From Megalopta genalis (lineage: Eukaryota > Arthropoda > Insecta > Hymenoptera > Halictidae): a DNA stretch of 64,000 nt. The stretch lies in the NCBI RefSeq assembly GCF_051020955.1, contig NW_027476270.1, positions 124,001 through 188,000 of the forward strand. The letters are read 5' to 3'. A program made the position numbers and the translations under genes. The first letter of the stretch is position 1. Each line of letters starts with the position of its first letter. Below are positions 25,909 to 39,184 of the stretch, one piece after another. A model generated the notes under the pieces. The model did not search any database. It was not told where the DNA came from and saw nothing but the letters and a program-made list of their open reading frames with translations.

Positions 25909-28382
25909 TTCGCATTAATTTGAAGGTAAATCATGTGTTTCGCTTGGATTTGAAGCTAACTCGTTTGTTTCGCCTGCATTTGAAGCTATATCATTTATAT
26001 CGCAAGTATGTGGAACTGAATCATTTGTTTCGCATTGATTTGAAGCTAAGCCTTCTGATTCGCATTGATTTGAAACTAAATCATGTGTTTCGCATGGACT
26101 TGAAGCTAAGCCTTCTACTTCACATTGATTTGAAACTAAATCATGTGGTTCGCATGGATTTGAAGCTAAACCATGCGTTTCGCACAAATTTGAAACTAAC
26201 TCGTTTGTTTCGCCTGCATTTGAAGCTATATCAATTATATCGCAAGTATTTGAAGCTAAATCATTTGTGTCGCATGGCTTTGAAGATAAGCCTTCTACTT
26301 TGCACTAATTTGAAGGTAAATCATGTGTTTCGCTTGGATTTGAAGGTAACTCGTTTGTTTCGCCTGCATTTGAAGCTATATCATTTACATCGCAAGTATG
26401 TGAAACTAAATCATTTGTTTCGCATGGATTTGAAGCTAAGCCTTCTGCTTCGCATTGATTTGAAGCTAAGCCTTCTGCTTCGCATTGATTTGCAACTAAA
26501 TCATGTGTTTCGCATGGATTTGAAGCTAAGCCTTCTACTTCACATTGATTTGAAACTAAATCATGTGGTTCGCATGGATTTGAAGCTAAGCCTTCTGCTT
26601 CGCATTGATTTGAAGCTAAGCCTTCTACTTCACATTGATTTGAAACTAAATCATGTGGTTCGCATGGATTTGAAGCTAAACCATGTGTTTCGCACAGATT
26701 TGAAGCTAACTCGTTTGTTTCGCCTGCATTTGATGCTATATCAATTATATCGCAAGTATTTGAAGCTAAATCATTTGTGTTGCATGGCTTTGAATATAAG
26801 CCTTCCACTTTGCATTAATTTGAAGGAAAATCATGTGTTTCGCTTGGATTTGAAGCTAAGCCTTCTACTTCGCATTGATTTGGAACTAAATCATGTGTTT
26901 CACTTGGATTTGAAGCTAACTCGTTTGCTTCGCATGCATTCGAAGCTATATCAATTATATCGCAAGTATTTGAAGCTAATTCATTTGTGTCGCATGGCTT
27001 TGAGGATAAGCCTTCTACTTCGCATTAATTTGAAGGTAAATCATGTATTTCGCTTGGATTTGAAGCTAACTCGTTTGTTTCGCCTGCATTTGAAGCTATA
27101 TCATTTATATCGCAAGTATGTGAAACTAAATCATTTGTTTCGCATGGATTTGAAGCTAAGCCTTATGCTTCGCATTGATTTGAAGCTAAGCCTTCTGCTT
27201 CGCATTGATTTGAAACTAAATCATGTGTTTCGCATGGATTTGAAGCTAAGCCTTCTACTTCACATTGATTTGAAACTAAATCATGTGGTTCGCATGGATT
27301 TGAAGCTAAACCATGTGTTTCGCACAGATTTGAAGCTAACTCGTTTGTTTCGCCTGCATTTGATGCTATATCATTTATATCGCAAGTATTTAAAGCCAAA
27401 TCATTTGTGTCGCATGGCTTTGCAGATAAGCCTTCCACTTTGCATTAATTTGAAGGTAAATCATGTTTTCGCTTGGATTTGAAGCTAAGCCTTCTACTTT
27501 GCATTGATTTGGAACTAAATCATGTGTTTCGCTTGGATTTGAAGCTAACTCGTTTGTTTCGCCTGCATTTGATGCTATATCATTTATATCGCAAGTATCT
27601 GAACCTAAACCATTTGTTTCGCAAGAATATGAAGCTAAACCATGTGTTTCGCATGAATTTGACGATAAATCATGTGTTTTGCATGGATTTGAAGCTAACT
27701 CGTTTGTTTCGCCTGCATTTGAAGCTATTTCAATTATATCTCAAGTAGATGAAGGTAACTCAAATATTTCGCATGGATTTGAAGCTAAGCTTTCAACTTC
27801 GCAGTGATTGGAAGCTAAATCATGTGTTTCGCACAGATTTGAATCTAACTCGTTTGTTTCGCCCTTATTTGAAGCTATACCATTTATATCGCAAGTCTGT
27901 GAAGCTAAATCATTTGTTTCGCATGGAGTTGAAGCTAAGGCTTCTACTTCGCATTGATTTGACACTAAATCATGTGTTTCGCACAGATTTGAAGCTAACT
28001 CGTTTGTTTCGCCTGCATTTGAAGCTATATTAATTATATCGCAAGTATTTGAAGCTAAATCATTTGTGTCGCATGGCTTTGAGGATAAGCCTTCTACTTC
28101 GCATTAATTTGAAGGTAAATCGTGTGTTTCGCTTGGATTTGAAGCTAACTCGTTTGTTTCGCCTGCATTTGAAGCTATATCATTTATGTCGCAAAAATTT
28201 GAATCTAAATCATTTGTTTCGCATGGATTTGAAGCTAAGCCTTCTACTTCGCATTGATTTGAAACCAAATCATGTGTTTCGCTTGGATTTGAAGCTAACT
28301 CGTTCATTTCGCCTGGATTTGAAGCTTTATCAATTTTATCGCAAGTATTTGATGCTAAACGATTTGTGTCGCATGGCTTTGA

Positions 28383-28397
28383 GGATATGCCTTCTAC
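28383..28397. other. Unoccupied paralogous insertion site
   Basis: The sequence GGATATGCCTTCTAC (one substitution from the target duplication) lies in a block whose left flank (GTATTTGATGCTAAACG) and right flank (CTGAATC and CCTTCTGATTCGC variants) match those of the retroelement at 25,404-25,893. The two flanks are directly joined here, so this block shows the arrangement before insertion. Confidence 0.8.
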
Positions 28398-28799
28398 TTC
28401 GCATTAATTTGAAGGTAAATCATGTGTTTCGCTTGGATTTGAAGCTAACTCGTTTGTTTCGCCTGCATTTGAAGCTATGTCATTTATATCGCAAGTATGT
28501 AGAACTGAATCATTTGTTTCGCATGGATTTGAAGCTAAGCCTTCTGATTCGCATTGATTTGAAACTAAATCATGTGTTTCGCATGGATTTAAAGATAAGC
28601 CTTCTACTTCACATTGATTTGAAACTAAATCATGTGGTTCGCATGGATTTGAAGCTAAATCATTTGTGTCGCATGGCTTTGAAGATAAGCCTTCTACTTT
28701 GCATTAATTTGAAGGTAAATCATGTGTTTCGCTTGGATTTGAAGGTAACTCGTTTGTTTCGCCTGCATTTGAAGCTATATCACTTATATCGCAAGTATC

Positions 28800-31130
28800 T
28801 GATGCTAAGTCATGTGTTTCGCATGGTTTTGGAGCTAGACCTTCTATATCGCATTGATTTGAAGTTAGTCATGTTTTTTGCATGGATTTGAAGCTAACTC
28901 GTTTGTTTTGCCTGCATTTGAAGTTATATCATTTATATCGCAAGTATTTGAATCTAAATCATTTGTTTCGCATGGATTTGAAGCTAAGCCTTCTACTTTG
29001 CATTCATTTGAAACTAAAACATGTGTTTCGCATGGATTTGAAGCTAAATCATTTGTTTCCCTTGCATTTGAAGCTAACGCGATTGTTTCGCATGCAGTTG
29101 AAGCTAAATCATGTTTATCACAAGTATCTGAAGCTAAACCATTTGTTTCGCAGGAATTTGAAGCTAAACCAGGTGTTTCTCATGGATTTGAAGCTAAATC
29201 ATGTGTTTCGCATTGATTTGAAGATAAATCATGCGTTTCGCGTGGATTTGATGCCAAGCCTTCTACTTCGCATTGATTTATGGCTAAATCATTTTTTCGC
29301 TTGGAGTTGAATCTTGCTCGTTTGTTTCGCATGCAGTTGAAGCTAAATCATGTATATCACAAATATTTGAAGCTAAACCATTTGTGTCGCATGGTTTATA
29401 TGCTAAGCCTTCTACTTCGCATTGATTTGAAGCTAAATGATTTGTTTCGCATGTATTTGTTGATAACTCGCTTGTTTTGCCTGCATCTGAAACTATATCT
29501 CTTGTATCGCAAGTATCTGAAGCTAAATCATTTGTTTCTCATGTATTTGAAGCTAAGCCTTCTACTTCGCATTGATTTGAAGATAAATCATGTGTTGCTC
29601 ATGGATTTGAGGCTAACTCGTTGTTTCGCCTGCATTTGGAGCTATATCACTTATATTCGCAAGTATTTGAAGCTAAATCTTTCGTTTTGAAACTAAATAA
29701 TGTGTTTCGCATGGATTTGATGATAACTCGTTCTTTTCCCCCGCATTTGATGCTATATCACTTACATCGCCAGTATCTGAAGATAAATCGTTTGTTTCGC
29801 CTGCATTTGAAGCTTTATCACTTGTATCGCAAGTATTTGATGCTAAGTCATTTGTTTCGCACTGATTTGAAGCTAAGCCTTCTACTTCGCATTGATTTGA
29901 AGCTAAATCATCTGCTTCGCTTGGATTTGAAGATAACACGTTTGTTTCACATACAGTTGAACCTACATGAATGTATATCGCTAGTATTTAAAGCTGACCA
30001 TTTTGTTTCGCAAGAATATTAAGCTAAGCCATTTGTTTCGCAAGAATATGAAGCTAAAACATGTGTTTCGCATGAGCTTGGTGCTAAATCATGTGTTTCA
30101 CATGGATTTGAAGCTAAGCCTTCTACTTCGCATTGATTTGGTGCTAAAACATGTGTTTCGCATGGATTTGAAGCTAAGTCATTTGTTTCGCAAGCATTTG
30201 AAGCTATTTCATTTATTTCGCAAGTATTTGGAGCTAAATCATTTGATGCGCATGGATTTGAAGCTAAGCTTTTTACTTCGCATTGATTTGAAGCTAAATC
30301 ATGTGATTCGCTTCTATTTGAAGCTAAGCCTTCTACTTCGCATTGATTTAAAACTAAATCATGTGTTTCGCATGGATTTGAAGCTAACTCGTTTGATTCG
30401 CCTCCATTTGAAGCTACATCACTTATATTCGCAAGTATTTGAAGCCAAATCAGTTGTTTCGCATTGATTTGTAGCTAAGCTTTCTACTTCGAATTGATTT
30501 TAAGCTAAATCATTTGATTCGCATGGATTTGAAGCTAACCTTTCTACTTCGCATTGATTTTAAGCTAAATCATGTGTTTCGCTTGGATTTAAAGCTAAGC
30601 CATCTACTTCGCATTGATTTGAAGCTATATCATGTGTTTCGCATGGATTTGAAGCTAACTCGTTTGTTTCGCATGCAGTTAAAGGATAATCATGTATTTC
30701 ACAAGTATTTGAAGCTAAACAATTTGATTCGCTTGGATTTGAAGCTAAGCCTCCTACTTCTCACTGACTTGAAGCTAAATCATGTGTTTCTCATGGATTT
30801 GAAACTAACTCGTTTGTTTGGCATGCAGTTGAAGCTAAATCAAGTATATCACAAGCATTTGAAGCGAAAACATTTGATTCACATAGTTTTTAAGCTAAGC
30901 CTTCTACTTCACGTTGATTTGAAGCTAAATCATACGTTTCGCTTGGATTTGAAGCTAACTCGTTTGTTCGGCCTGCATTTGAGGCTATATCATTTATATG
31001 ACAAGCATTTGAAGCTAAATCATTTGATTCGCATGTATTCGAAGCTAAGCTATCTACTTCGCATTGATTTGAAGCTAGATCATGTGTTCCGCTTGGATTT
31101 GAAGCTAACTCGTTTGTTTCGCATTGATTT
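28800..31130. repeat. Diverged satellite stretch
   Basis: The 30-bp phase persists, but monomers differ more from the common subtypes and from each other. Examples are GATCTTGCTCG-like, CCCCCGCATTTG and GTATATCGCTAG variants. No long-range copy of this stretch was recognised elsewhere in the window. This is the expected look of an older part of an array that escaped recent homogenisation. Confidence 0.6.
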
Positions 31131-34054
31131 GAAGCTATATCAATTATATCGAAGGAATTTGAAGCTAAATCATTTGTGTCGTATGGCTTTGAGGATAAGC
31201 CTTCTACTTCGCATTAATTTGAAGGTAAATCATGTGTTTCGCTTGGATTTGAAGCTAACTCGTTTGTATCGCCTGCATTTTAAGCTATATCATTTATATC
31301 GCAAGTATGTGAAACTAAATCATTTGTTTCGCATGGATTTGAAGCTAAGCCTTCTGCTTCGCATTGATTTGAAACTAAATCATGTGTTGCGAATGGATTT
31401 GAAGCTAAACCATGTGTTTCGCATGAATTTGAAACTAAATCATTTGTGTCGCATGGCTTTGAAGATAAGCCTTCCACTTTGCATTAACTTGAAGGTAAAT
31501 CATGTGTTTCGCTTGGATTTGAAGGTAACTCGTTTGTTTCGCCTGCATTTGAAGCTATATCATTTATATCGCAAGTATTTGAAGCTAAATCATTTGTTCC
31601 GCATGGATTTGAAGCTACGCCTTCTACTTCGCATTGATTTTTAGCTAAATCATGTGTTTCGCATGGATTTGATGCTAACTCGTTTGTTTCGCATGCATTT
31701 GAAGCTTATCACTTATATTCGCAAGTATTTGAAGCTAAGTCATTTGTTTCGCATGGATAAGAAGCTAAGCCATCTACTTCGCATTGATTTGAAGCTAAAT
31801 CATGTGTCTCGCTTGGTTTTAAAGCTAACCCGTTTGTTTCGCATGCGGTTGAAGCTAAATCATGTTTATCACAAGTATATGAAGCTAAACCATTTGTTTC
31901 GCAAGAATATGAAGCTAAACCATGTGTTTCGCTTGGATTTGAAGCTAAATCATGTGTTTCGCATGGATTTGAAACTAACTCGTTTGTTTCGACTGCAGTT
32001 GAAGCTAAATCATGTTTATCACAAGTATCTGAAGATAAACCACTTGTTTCGCAACCACATGAAGCTAAACCATGTGCTTCGCATTGATTTGAAGCTAAAT
32101 CGTGTGTTCCGCATGGATTTGAAGCTAACTCGTTTGTTTTGCCTGCATTTGAAGGTATATCGTTTATATCGCAAGTATTTGAAGCTAAATCATTTGTTCG
32201 TATGAATTTTAAGCTAAATCATGTCTTTCGCATAGACTTGAAGCTAACTCGTTTGTTTCGCCTGCATTTGAAGCTATATCACTTCTATCGCAGGTATTTG
32301 AAGCTAAATCATTCGTATGGCATCGATTTGAAGCTAAGCCTTCTACTTCGCATTGATTTGAAGCTAAATCGTGTGTTTCTCTTGGATTGTAAACTAACTA
32401 GTTTGTTTCGCATGCAGTTGAAGCTAAATCATATTTATCTCAAGTATATGAAGCAAAACCATTTGTTTCGCAAGAATATGAAGCTAAACCATGTGTTTCG
32501 CTTGGATTTGAAGCTAAATCATGTGTTTCCCATGGATTTGAAACTAACTCGTTTGTTTCGCCTGCATTTGAAGCTAAATCATGTTTATCACAAGTATCTG
32601 AAGCTAAACCACTTGTTTCGCAAGCATATGAAGCTAAACCACGTGTTTCGCACGAATTTGAAGCTAAATCATGTGTTTCGCATAGACTTGAAGCTAACTC
32701 GTTTGTTTCGCCTGCATTTGAAGCTATATCACTTCTATCGCAGGTATTTGAAGCTAAATCATTCGTATGGCATCGATTTGAAGCTAAGCCTTCTACTTCG
32801 CATTGATTTGGAACTAAATCATGTGTTTCACTTGGATTTGAAGCTAACTCGTTTGCTTCGCATGCATTTGAAGCTATATCAATTATATCGCAAGTATTTG
32901 AAGCTAATTCATTTGTGTCGCATGGCTTTGAGGATAAGCCTTCTACTTCGCATTAATTTGAAGGTAAATCATGTATTTCGCTTGGATTTGAAGCTAACTC
33001 GTTCGTTTCGCCTGCATTTGATGCTATATCATTTATATCGTAAGTATTTAAAGCTAAATCATTTGTGTCGCATGGCTTTGAAGCTAAGCCTACTATTTCG
33101 CATTGATTTGAAGCTAAATCATGTGTTTCGCACAGATTTGAAGCTAACTCGTTTGTTTCGCCTGCATTTGATGCTATATCATTTATATCGCAAGTATTTA
33201 AAGCTAAATCATTTGTGTCGCATGGCTTTGCAGATAAGCCTTCCACTTTGCATTAATTTGAAGGTAAATCATGTTTTCGCATGGATTTGAAGTTAAGCCT
33301 TCTACTTTGCATTGATTTGGAACTAAATCATGTGTTTCGCTTGGATTTGAAGCTAACTCGTTTGTTTCGCCTGCATTTGAAGCTATATCATTTATATCGC
33401 AAGTATCTGAACCTAAACCATTTGTTTCGCAAGAATATGAAGCTAAACCATGTGTTTCGCATGAATTTGAAGATAAATCATGTGTTTTGAATGGATTTGA
33501 AGCTAACTCATTTGTTTCGCCTGCATTTGAAGCTATTTCAATTATATCTCAAGTAGATGAAGGTAACTCAAATATTTCGCATGGATTTGAATCTAAGCTA
33601 TCAACTTCGCATTGATTTGAAGCTAAATCACGTGTCTCGCTTGGTTTTAATGCTAACTCGTTTGTTTCGCATGCGGTTGAAGCAAAATCATGTTTATCAC
33701 AAGTATATGAAGCTAAACCATTTGTTTCGCAAGAATATGAAGCTAAACCATGTGTTTCGCTTGGATTTGAAGCTAAATCACGGGTTTCGCATGGATTTGA
33801 AACTAACGCGATTGTTTCGCATGCATTTGAAGCTAAATCATGTTTATCACAAGTATCTGAAGCTGAACCACTTGTTTCGCAAGTATATGAAGCTAAACCA
33901 TGTGTTTCGCAAAGATTTGAAGCTAAATCTTGTGTTCCGCATAGATTTGAGGCTACGCCTTCTACTTCGCATTGATTTTTAGCTAAATCATGTGTTTCGC
34001 ATGGATTTGATGCTAACTCGTTTGTTTCGCATGCATTTCAAGCTGTATCATTTA

Positions 34055-37000
34055 TATTCGCAAGTATTTGAAGCTAAGTCATTTGTTTCGCATGGATATG
34101 AAGCTAAGCCAACTACTTCGCATAGATTTTAAGCTAAATCACGTGTCTCGCTTGGTTTTAATGCTAACTCGTTTGTTTCGCATGCGGTTGAAGCTAAATC
34201 ATGTTTATCACAAGTATATGAAGCTGAACCATTTGTTTCTAAGGAATATGAAGCTAAACCATGTGTTTCGCTTGGATTTGAAGCTAAATCATGTGTTTCG
34301 CATGGATTTGAAACTAACTCTTTTGTTTCGCCTGCATTTGAAGCTAAATCATGTTTATCACAAGTATCTGAATATAAACCATTTGTTTCGCAAGAATATG
34401 AAGCTAAACCATGTGTTTCGCATGAATTTTTAAGCTAAATCATGTGTTTCGCATAGACTTGAAGCTAACTCGATTGTTTCGCCTGCATTTGAAGCAATAT
34501 CACTTCTATCGCAGGTATTTGAAGCTAACTCATTCGTATCGCATCGATTTGAAGCTAAGCCTTCTACTTCGCATTGATTTGAAGCTAAATCGTGTGTTTC
34601 TCTTGGATTTGAAGCTAACGCGATTGTTTCGCATGCAGTTGAAGCTAAATCATGTTTATCACAAGTATCTGAAGCTGAACCACTTGTTTCGCAAGAATAT
34701 GAAGCTAAACCACGTGTTTCGCTTGGATTTGAAGCTAAATCACAGGTTTCGCATGGATTTGAAACTAGCGCGATTGTTTCGCATGCAGTTGAAGCTAAAT
34801 CATGTTTATCACAAGTATCTGAAGCTGAACCACTTGTTTCGCAAGTATATAAAGCTAAACCATGTGTTTCGCAATGATTTGAAGCTAAATCTTGTGTTCC
34901 GCATGGATTTGAGGCTACGCCTTCTACTTCGCATTGATTTTTAGCTAAATCATGTGTTTCGCATGGATTTGATGCTAACTCGTTTGTTTCGCATGCATTT
35001 GGAGCTGTATCACTTATATTCGCAAGTATTTGAAGCTAAGTCATTTGTTTCGCATGGATATGAAGCTAAGCCATCTACTTCGCATTGATTTGAAGCTAAA
35101 TCACGTGTCTCGCTTGGTTTTAATGCTAACTCGTTTGTTTCGCATGCGGTTGAAGCTAAATCATGTTTATCACAAGTATATGAAGCTAAACCATTTGTTT
35201 CTAATGGATATGAAGCTAAACCATGTGTTTCGCTTGGATTTGAAGCTAAATCATGTGTTTCGCATGGATTTGAAACTAACTCTTTTGTTTCGCCTGCATT
35301 TGAAGCTAAATCATGTTTATCACAAGTATCTGAATCTAAACCATTTGTTTCGCAAGAATATGAAGCTAAACCATGTGTTTCGCATGAATTTTTAAGCTAA
35401 ATCATGTGTTTCGCATGGATCTGAAGCTAACTCGTTTGTTTTGCCTGCATTTGATGTTATATCATTTATAACGCAAGTATTTGAAGCTAAATCATTTGTG
35501 TCGCATGACTTTGAAGATAAACCTACTACTTTGCATTAATTTGAAGGTAAATCATGTGTTTCGTATGAATTTGAAGCTAACTCGTTTGTTTCGCCTGCAT
35601 TTGAAGCTATATCATTTAATCGTAAGTATGTGAAGCTAAATAATCTGTTTCGCATGAATCTTAAGCTAAATCATGTGTTTCACATGGAATTGAAGCTACC
35701 TGGTTTGTTTCGCCTGCATTTGAATCTAGTTCACTTGTATCGCAATTATTTGAAGAAAAATCATTTGTTTCGCATGGATTTGAAGCTACCTCGTTTGTTT
35801 CGCATGTATTTGAAGCTGTATCACTTTATATTCGCAAGTATTTGAAGCTAAGTCATTTGTTTCGAATGGATATGAAGCTAAGCCATCTACTTCGCATTGA
35901 TTTGAAGCTAAAGCACGTGTCTCGCTTGGTTTTAATGCTAACTCGTTTGTTTCGTATGCGGTTGAAGCTAAATCATGTTCATCACAAGTATATGAAGCTA
36001 AACCATTTGTTTCGCAAGAATATGAAGCTAAACCATGTGTTTCGCTTGGATTTGATGCTAAATCATGTGTTTTGCATGGATTTGAAACTAACTCGTTTGT
36101 TTCGACTGCATTTGAAGCTAAATCATGTTTATCACAAGTATTTGAAGCTAAACCACTTGTTTCGCAAGCATATGAAGCTAAAGCATGTGCTTCGCATTGA
36201 TTTGAAGCTAAATCATGTGTTCTGCGTGGATTTGAAGCGAACTCGTTTGTTTTGCCTACATTTGAAGGTATATCGTTTATATCGCAAGTATTTGAAGATA
36301 AATCATTTGTTTCGTATGAATTTTAAGCTAAATCATGTGTTTCGCATGGAATTGAAGCTACCTGGTTTGTTACGCCTGCATTTGAAGCTATATCATTTAC
36401 GTCGCAAGTATTTGAAGCTAAATCATTTGTTTCGCATGGATTTGAAGTTAAGCCATCTACTTCGCATTGATTTGAATCTAAATCATGTGTTTCGCTTGGA
36501 TTTGAAGCAAACTCGTTTGTTTCGCCTGCAGTTGAATCTATATCACTTATATCGCAAGTATTTGAAGCTAAATCATTTGTTCCGCATGGATTTGAGGCTA
36601 CGCCTTCTACTTCGCATTGATTTTTAGCTAAATCATGTGTTTCGCATGGATTTGATGCTAACTCGTTTGTTTCGCATGCATTTGAAGCTGTATCACTTAT
36701 ATTCGCAAGTATTTGAAGCTAACTCATTTGTTTCGCATGGATATGAAGCTAAGCCATCTACTTCGCATTGATTTGAAGCTAAATCACGTGTCTCGCTTGG
36801 TTTTAATGCTAACTCGTTTGTTTCGCATGCGGTTGAAGCAAAATCATGTTTATCACAAGTATATGAAGCTAAACCATTTGTTTCGCAAGAATATGAAGCT
36901 AAACCATGTGTTTCGCTTGGATTTGAAGCTAAATCACGGGTTTCGCATGAATTTGAAACTAAGGCGATTGTTTCGCATGCAGTTGAAGCTAAATCATGTT

Positions 37001-38700
37001 TATCACAAGTATCTGAAGCTGAACCACTTGTTTCGCAAGAATATGAAGCCAAACCATGTGTTTCGCATTGATTTGAAGCTAAATCTTGTGTTCCTCATGG
37101 ATCTGAAGCTAACTCGTTTGTTTTGCCTGCATTTGATGTTATATCATTTATATCGCAAGTATTTGAAGCTAAATCATTTGTTTCGCAAGAAATTTAAGCT
37201 AAATCATGTGTTTCGCATGGAATTGAAGCTACCTGGTTTGTTTCGCCTGCATTTGAAGCTAGTTCACTTGTATCGCATGCAGTTGAAGCTAAATCATGTT
37301 TATCACAAGTATCTGAAGCTGAACCACTTGTTTCGCAAGTATATGAAGCTAAACCATGTGTTTCGCAATGATTTGAAGCTAAATCTTGTGTTCCGCATGG
37401 ATTTGAGGCTACGCCTTCTACTTCGCATTGATTTTTAGCTAAATCATGTGTTTCGCATGGATTTGATGCTAACTCGTTTGTTTCGCATGCATTTGGAGCT
37501 GTATCACTTATATTCGCAAGTATTTGAAGCTAAGTCATTTGTTTCGCATGGATATGAAGCTGAGCCTTCTACTTCGCATTGATTTGAAGCTAAATCATGT
37601 GTTTCGCTTGGTTTTAAAGTTAACTCGTTTGTTTCGCATGCGGTTGAATCTAAATCATGTTTATCACAAGTATATGAAGCTAAACCATTTGTTTCGCAAG
37701 AATATGAAGCTAAACCATGTGTTTCGCTTGGATTTGAAGCTAAATCACGGGTTTCGCATGAATTTGAAACTAAGGCGATTGTTTCGCATGCAGTTGAAGC
37801 TAAATCATGTTTATCACAAGTATCTGAAGCTGAACCACTTGTTTCGCAAGTATATGAAGCTAAACCATGTGTTTCGCAATGATTTGAAGCTAAATCTTGT
37901 GTTCCGCATGGATTTGAGGCTACGCCTTCTACTTCGCATTGATTTTTAGCTAAATCATGTGTTTCGCATGGATTTGATGCTAACTCGTTTGTTTCGCATG
38001 CATTTGGAGCTGTATCACTTATATTCGCAAGTATTTGAAGCTAAGTCATTTGTTTCGCATGGATATGAAGCTAAGCCATCTACTTCGAATTGATTTGAAG
38101 CTAAATCACGTGTCTCGCTTGGTTTTAATGCTAACTCGTTTGTTTCGCATGCGGTTGAAGCTAAATCATGTTTATCACAAGTATATGAAGCTAAACCATT
38201 TGTTTCTAAGGAATATGAAGCTAAACCATGTGTTTCGCTTGGATTTGAAGCTAAATCATGTGTTTCGCATGGATTTGAAACTAACTCTTTTGTTTCGCCT
38301 GCATTTGATGCTAAATCATGTTTATCACAAGTATCTGAATCTAAACCATTTGTTTCGCAAGAATATGAAGCTAAACCATGTGTTTCGCATGAATTTTTAA
38401 GCTAAATCATGTGTTTCGCATAGACTTGAAGCTAACTCGTTTGTTTCGCCTGCATTTGAAGCAATATCACTTCTATCGCAGGTATTTGAAGCTAACTCAT
38501 TCGTATCGCATCGATTTGAAGCTAAGCCTTCTACTTCGCATTGATTTGAAGCTAAATCGTGTGTTTCTTTTGGATTTGAAGCTAACGCGATTGTTTCGCA
38601 TGCAGTTGAAGCTAAATCATGTTTATCACAAGTATCTGAAGCTGAACCACTTGTTTCGCAAGAATATGAAGCCAAACCATGTGTTTCGCATTGATTTGAA
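34055..38700. repeat. Series of 0.5-1 kb higher-order units marked by a 31-bp monomer
   Basis: Successive units begin after a monomer with one extra T (ATATTCGCAAG instead of ATATCGCAAG), followed by GAAGCTAAGTCATTTG-like sequence. Equivalent points lie at about 34,068, 35,030, 35,842, 36,713, 37,524 and 38,035, giving spacings of 962, 812, 871, 811 and 511 bp. Most spacings are a whole number of 30-bp monomers plus one or two bases, because each unit carries the 31-bp variant. Related points occur at about 19,919, 20,220, 23,225 and 31,730. Confidence 0.8.
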
Positions 38701-39179
38701 GCTAAATCTTGTGTTCCGCATGGATCTGAAGCTAACTCGTTTGTTTTGCCTGCATTTGATGTTATATCATTTATATCGCAAGTATTTGAAGCTAAATCAT
38801 TTGTTTCGCAAGAAATTTAAGCTAAATCATGTGTTTCGCATGGAATTGAAGCTACCTGGTTTGTTTCGCCTGCATTTGAAGCTAGTTCACTTGTATCGCA
38901 AGTATTTGAAGAAAAATCATTTGTTTCGCATGGATTCGAAGCTATCTCGTTTGTTTCGCCTGCAGTTGAATCTATATCACTTATATCGCAAGTATTTGAA
39001 GCTAAACCATTTGATTCGCATGGATTTGAAGGTAAGCCTTCTACTACGCATTGATTTGAATATAAATCATGCGTTTCGCATGGATTCGAAGCTAACTTGT
39101 TTGTTTCGCCTGCATTTAAAGCTGTTTCATTGATACCGCAAGTATTTGAAGGTAAATCATTTGTTTCGCACGGATTTGA

Positions 39180-39184
39180 AGCTG
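39180..39184. repeat. 5-bp target-site duplication, left of Pao element
   Basis: AGCTG directly precedes the 5' LTR and is repeated at 46,034-46,038 after the 3' LTR. It lies within a satellite monomer (TTTGAAGCTG). Five bases is a normal duplication length for BEL/Pao integration. Confidence 0.9.

Larger units (their letters stand above)
25894..39184. repeat. 30-bp satellite array, segment C
   Basis: Satellite between the second retroelement fragment and the Pao element. It contains the longest uninterrupted plus-strand open frame in the window (25,920-27,482, 520 codons), which is purely repeat-derived. Three zones can be seen: homogeneous blocks up to about 28.8 kb, a diverged stretch at 28.8-31.1 kb, and units of 0.5-1 kb between 34 and 39 kb. 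No non-satellite gene is visible. Confidence 0.95.

Noticed and set aside
1..39184. CRISPR-like array (short direct repeats of about 30 bp)
   Set aside because: Repeats are directly adjacent with no unique spacers, vary in sequence, run for tens of kb, and are interrupted by a eukaryotic Pao retrotransposon.
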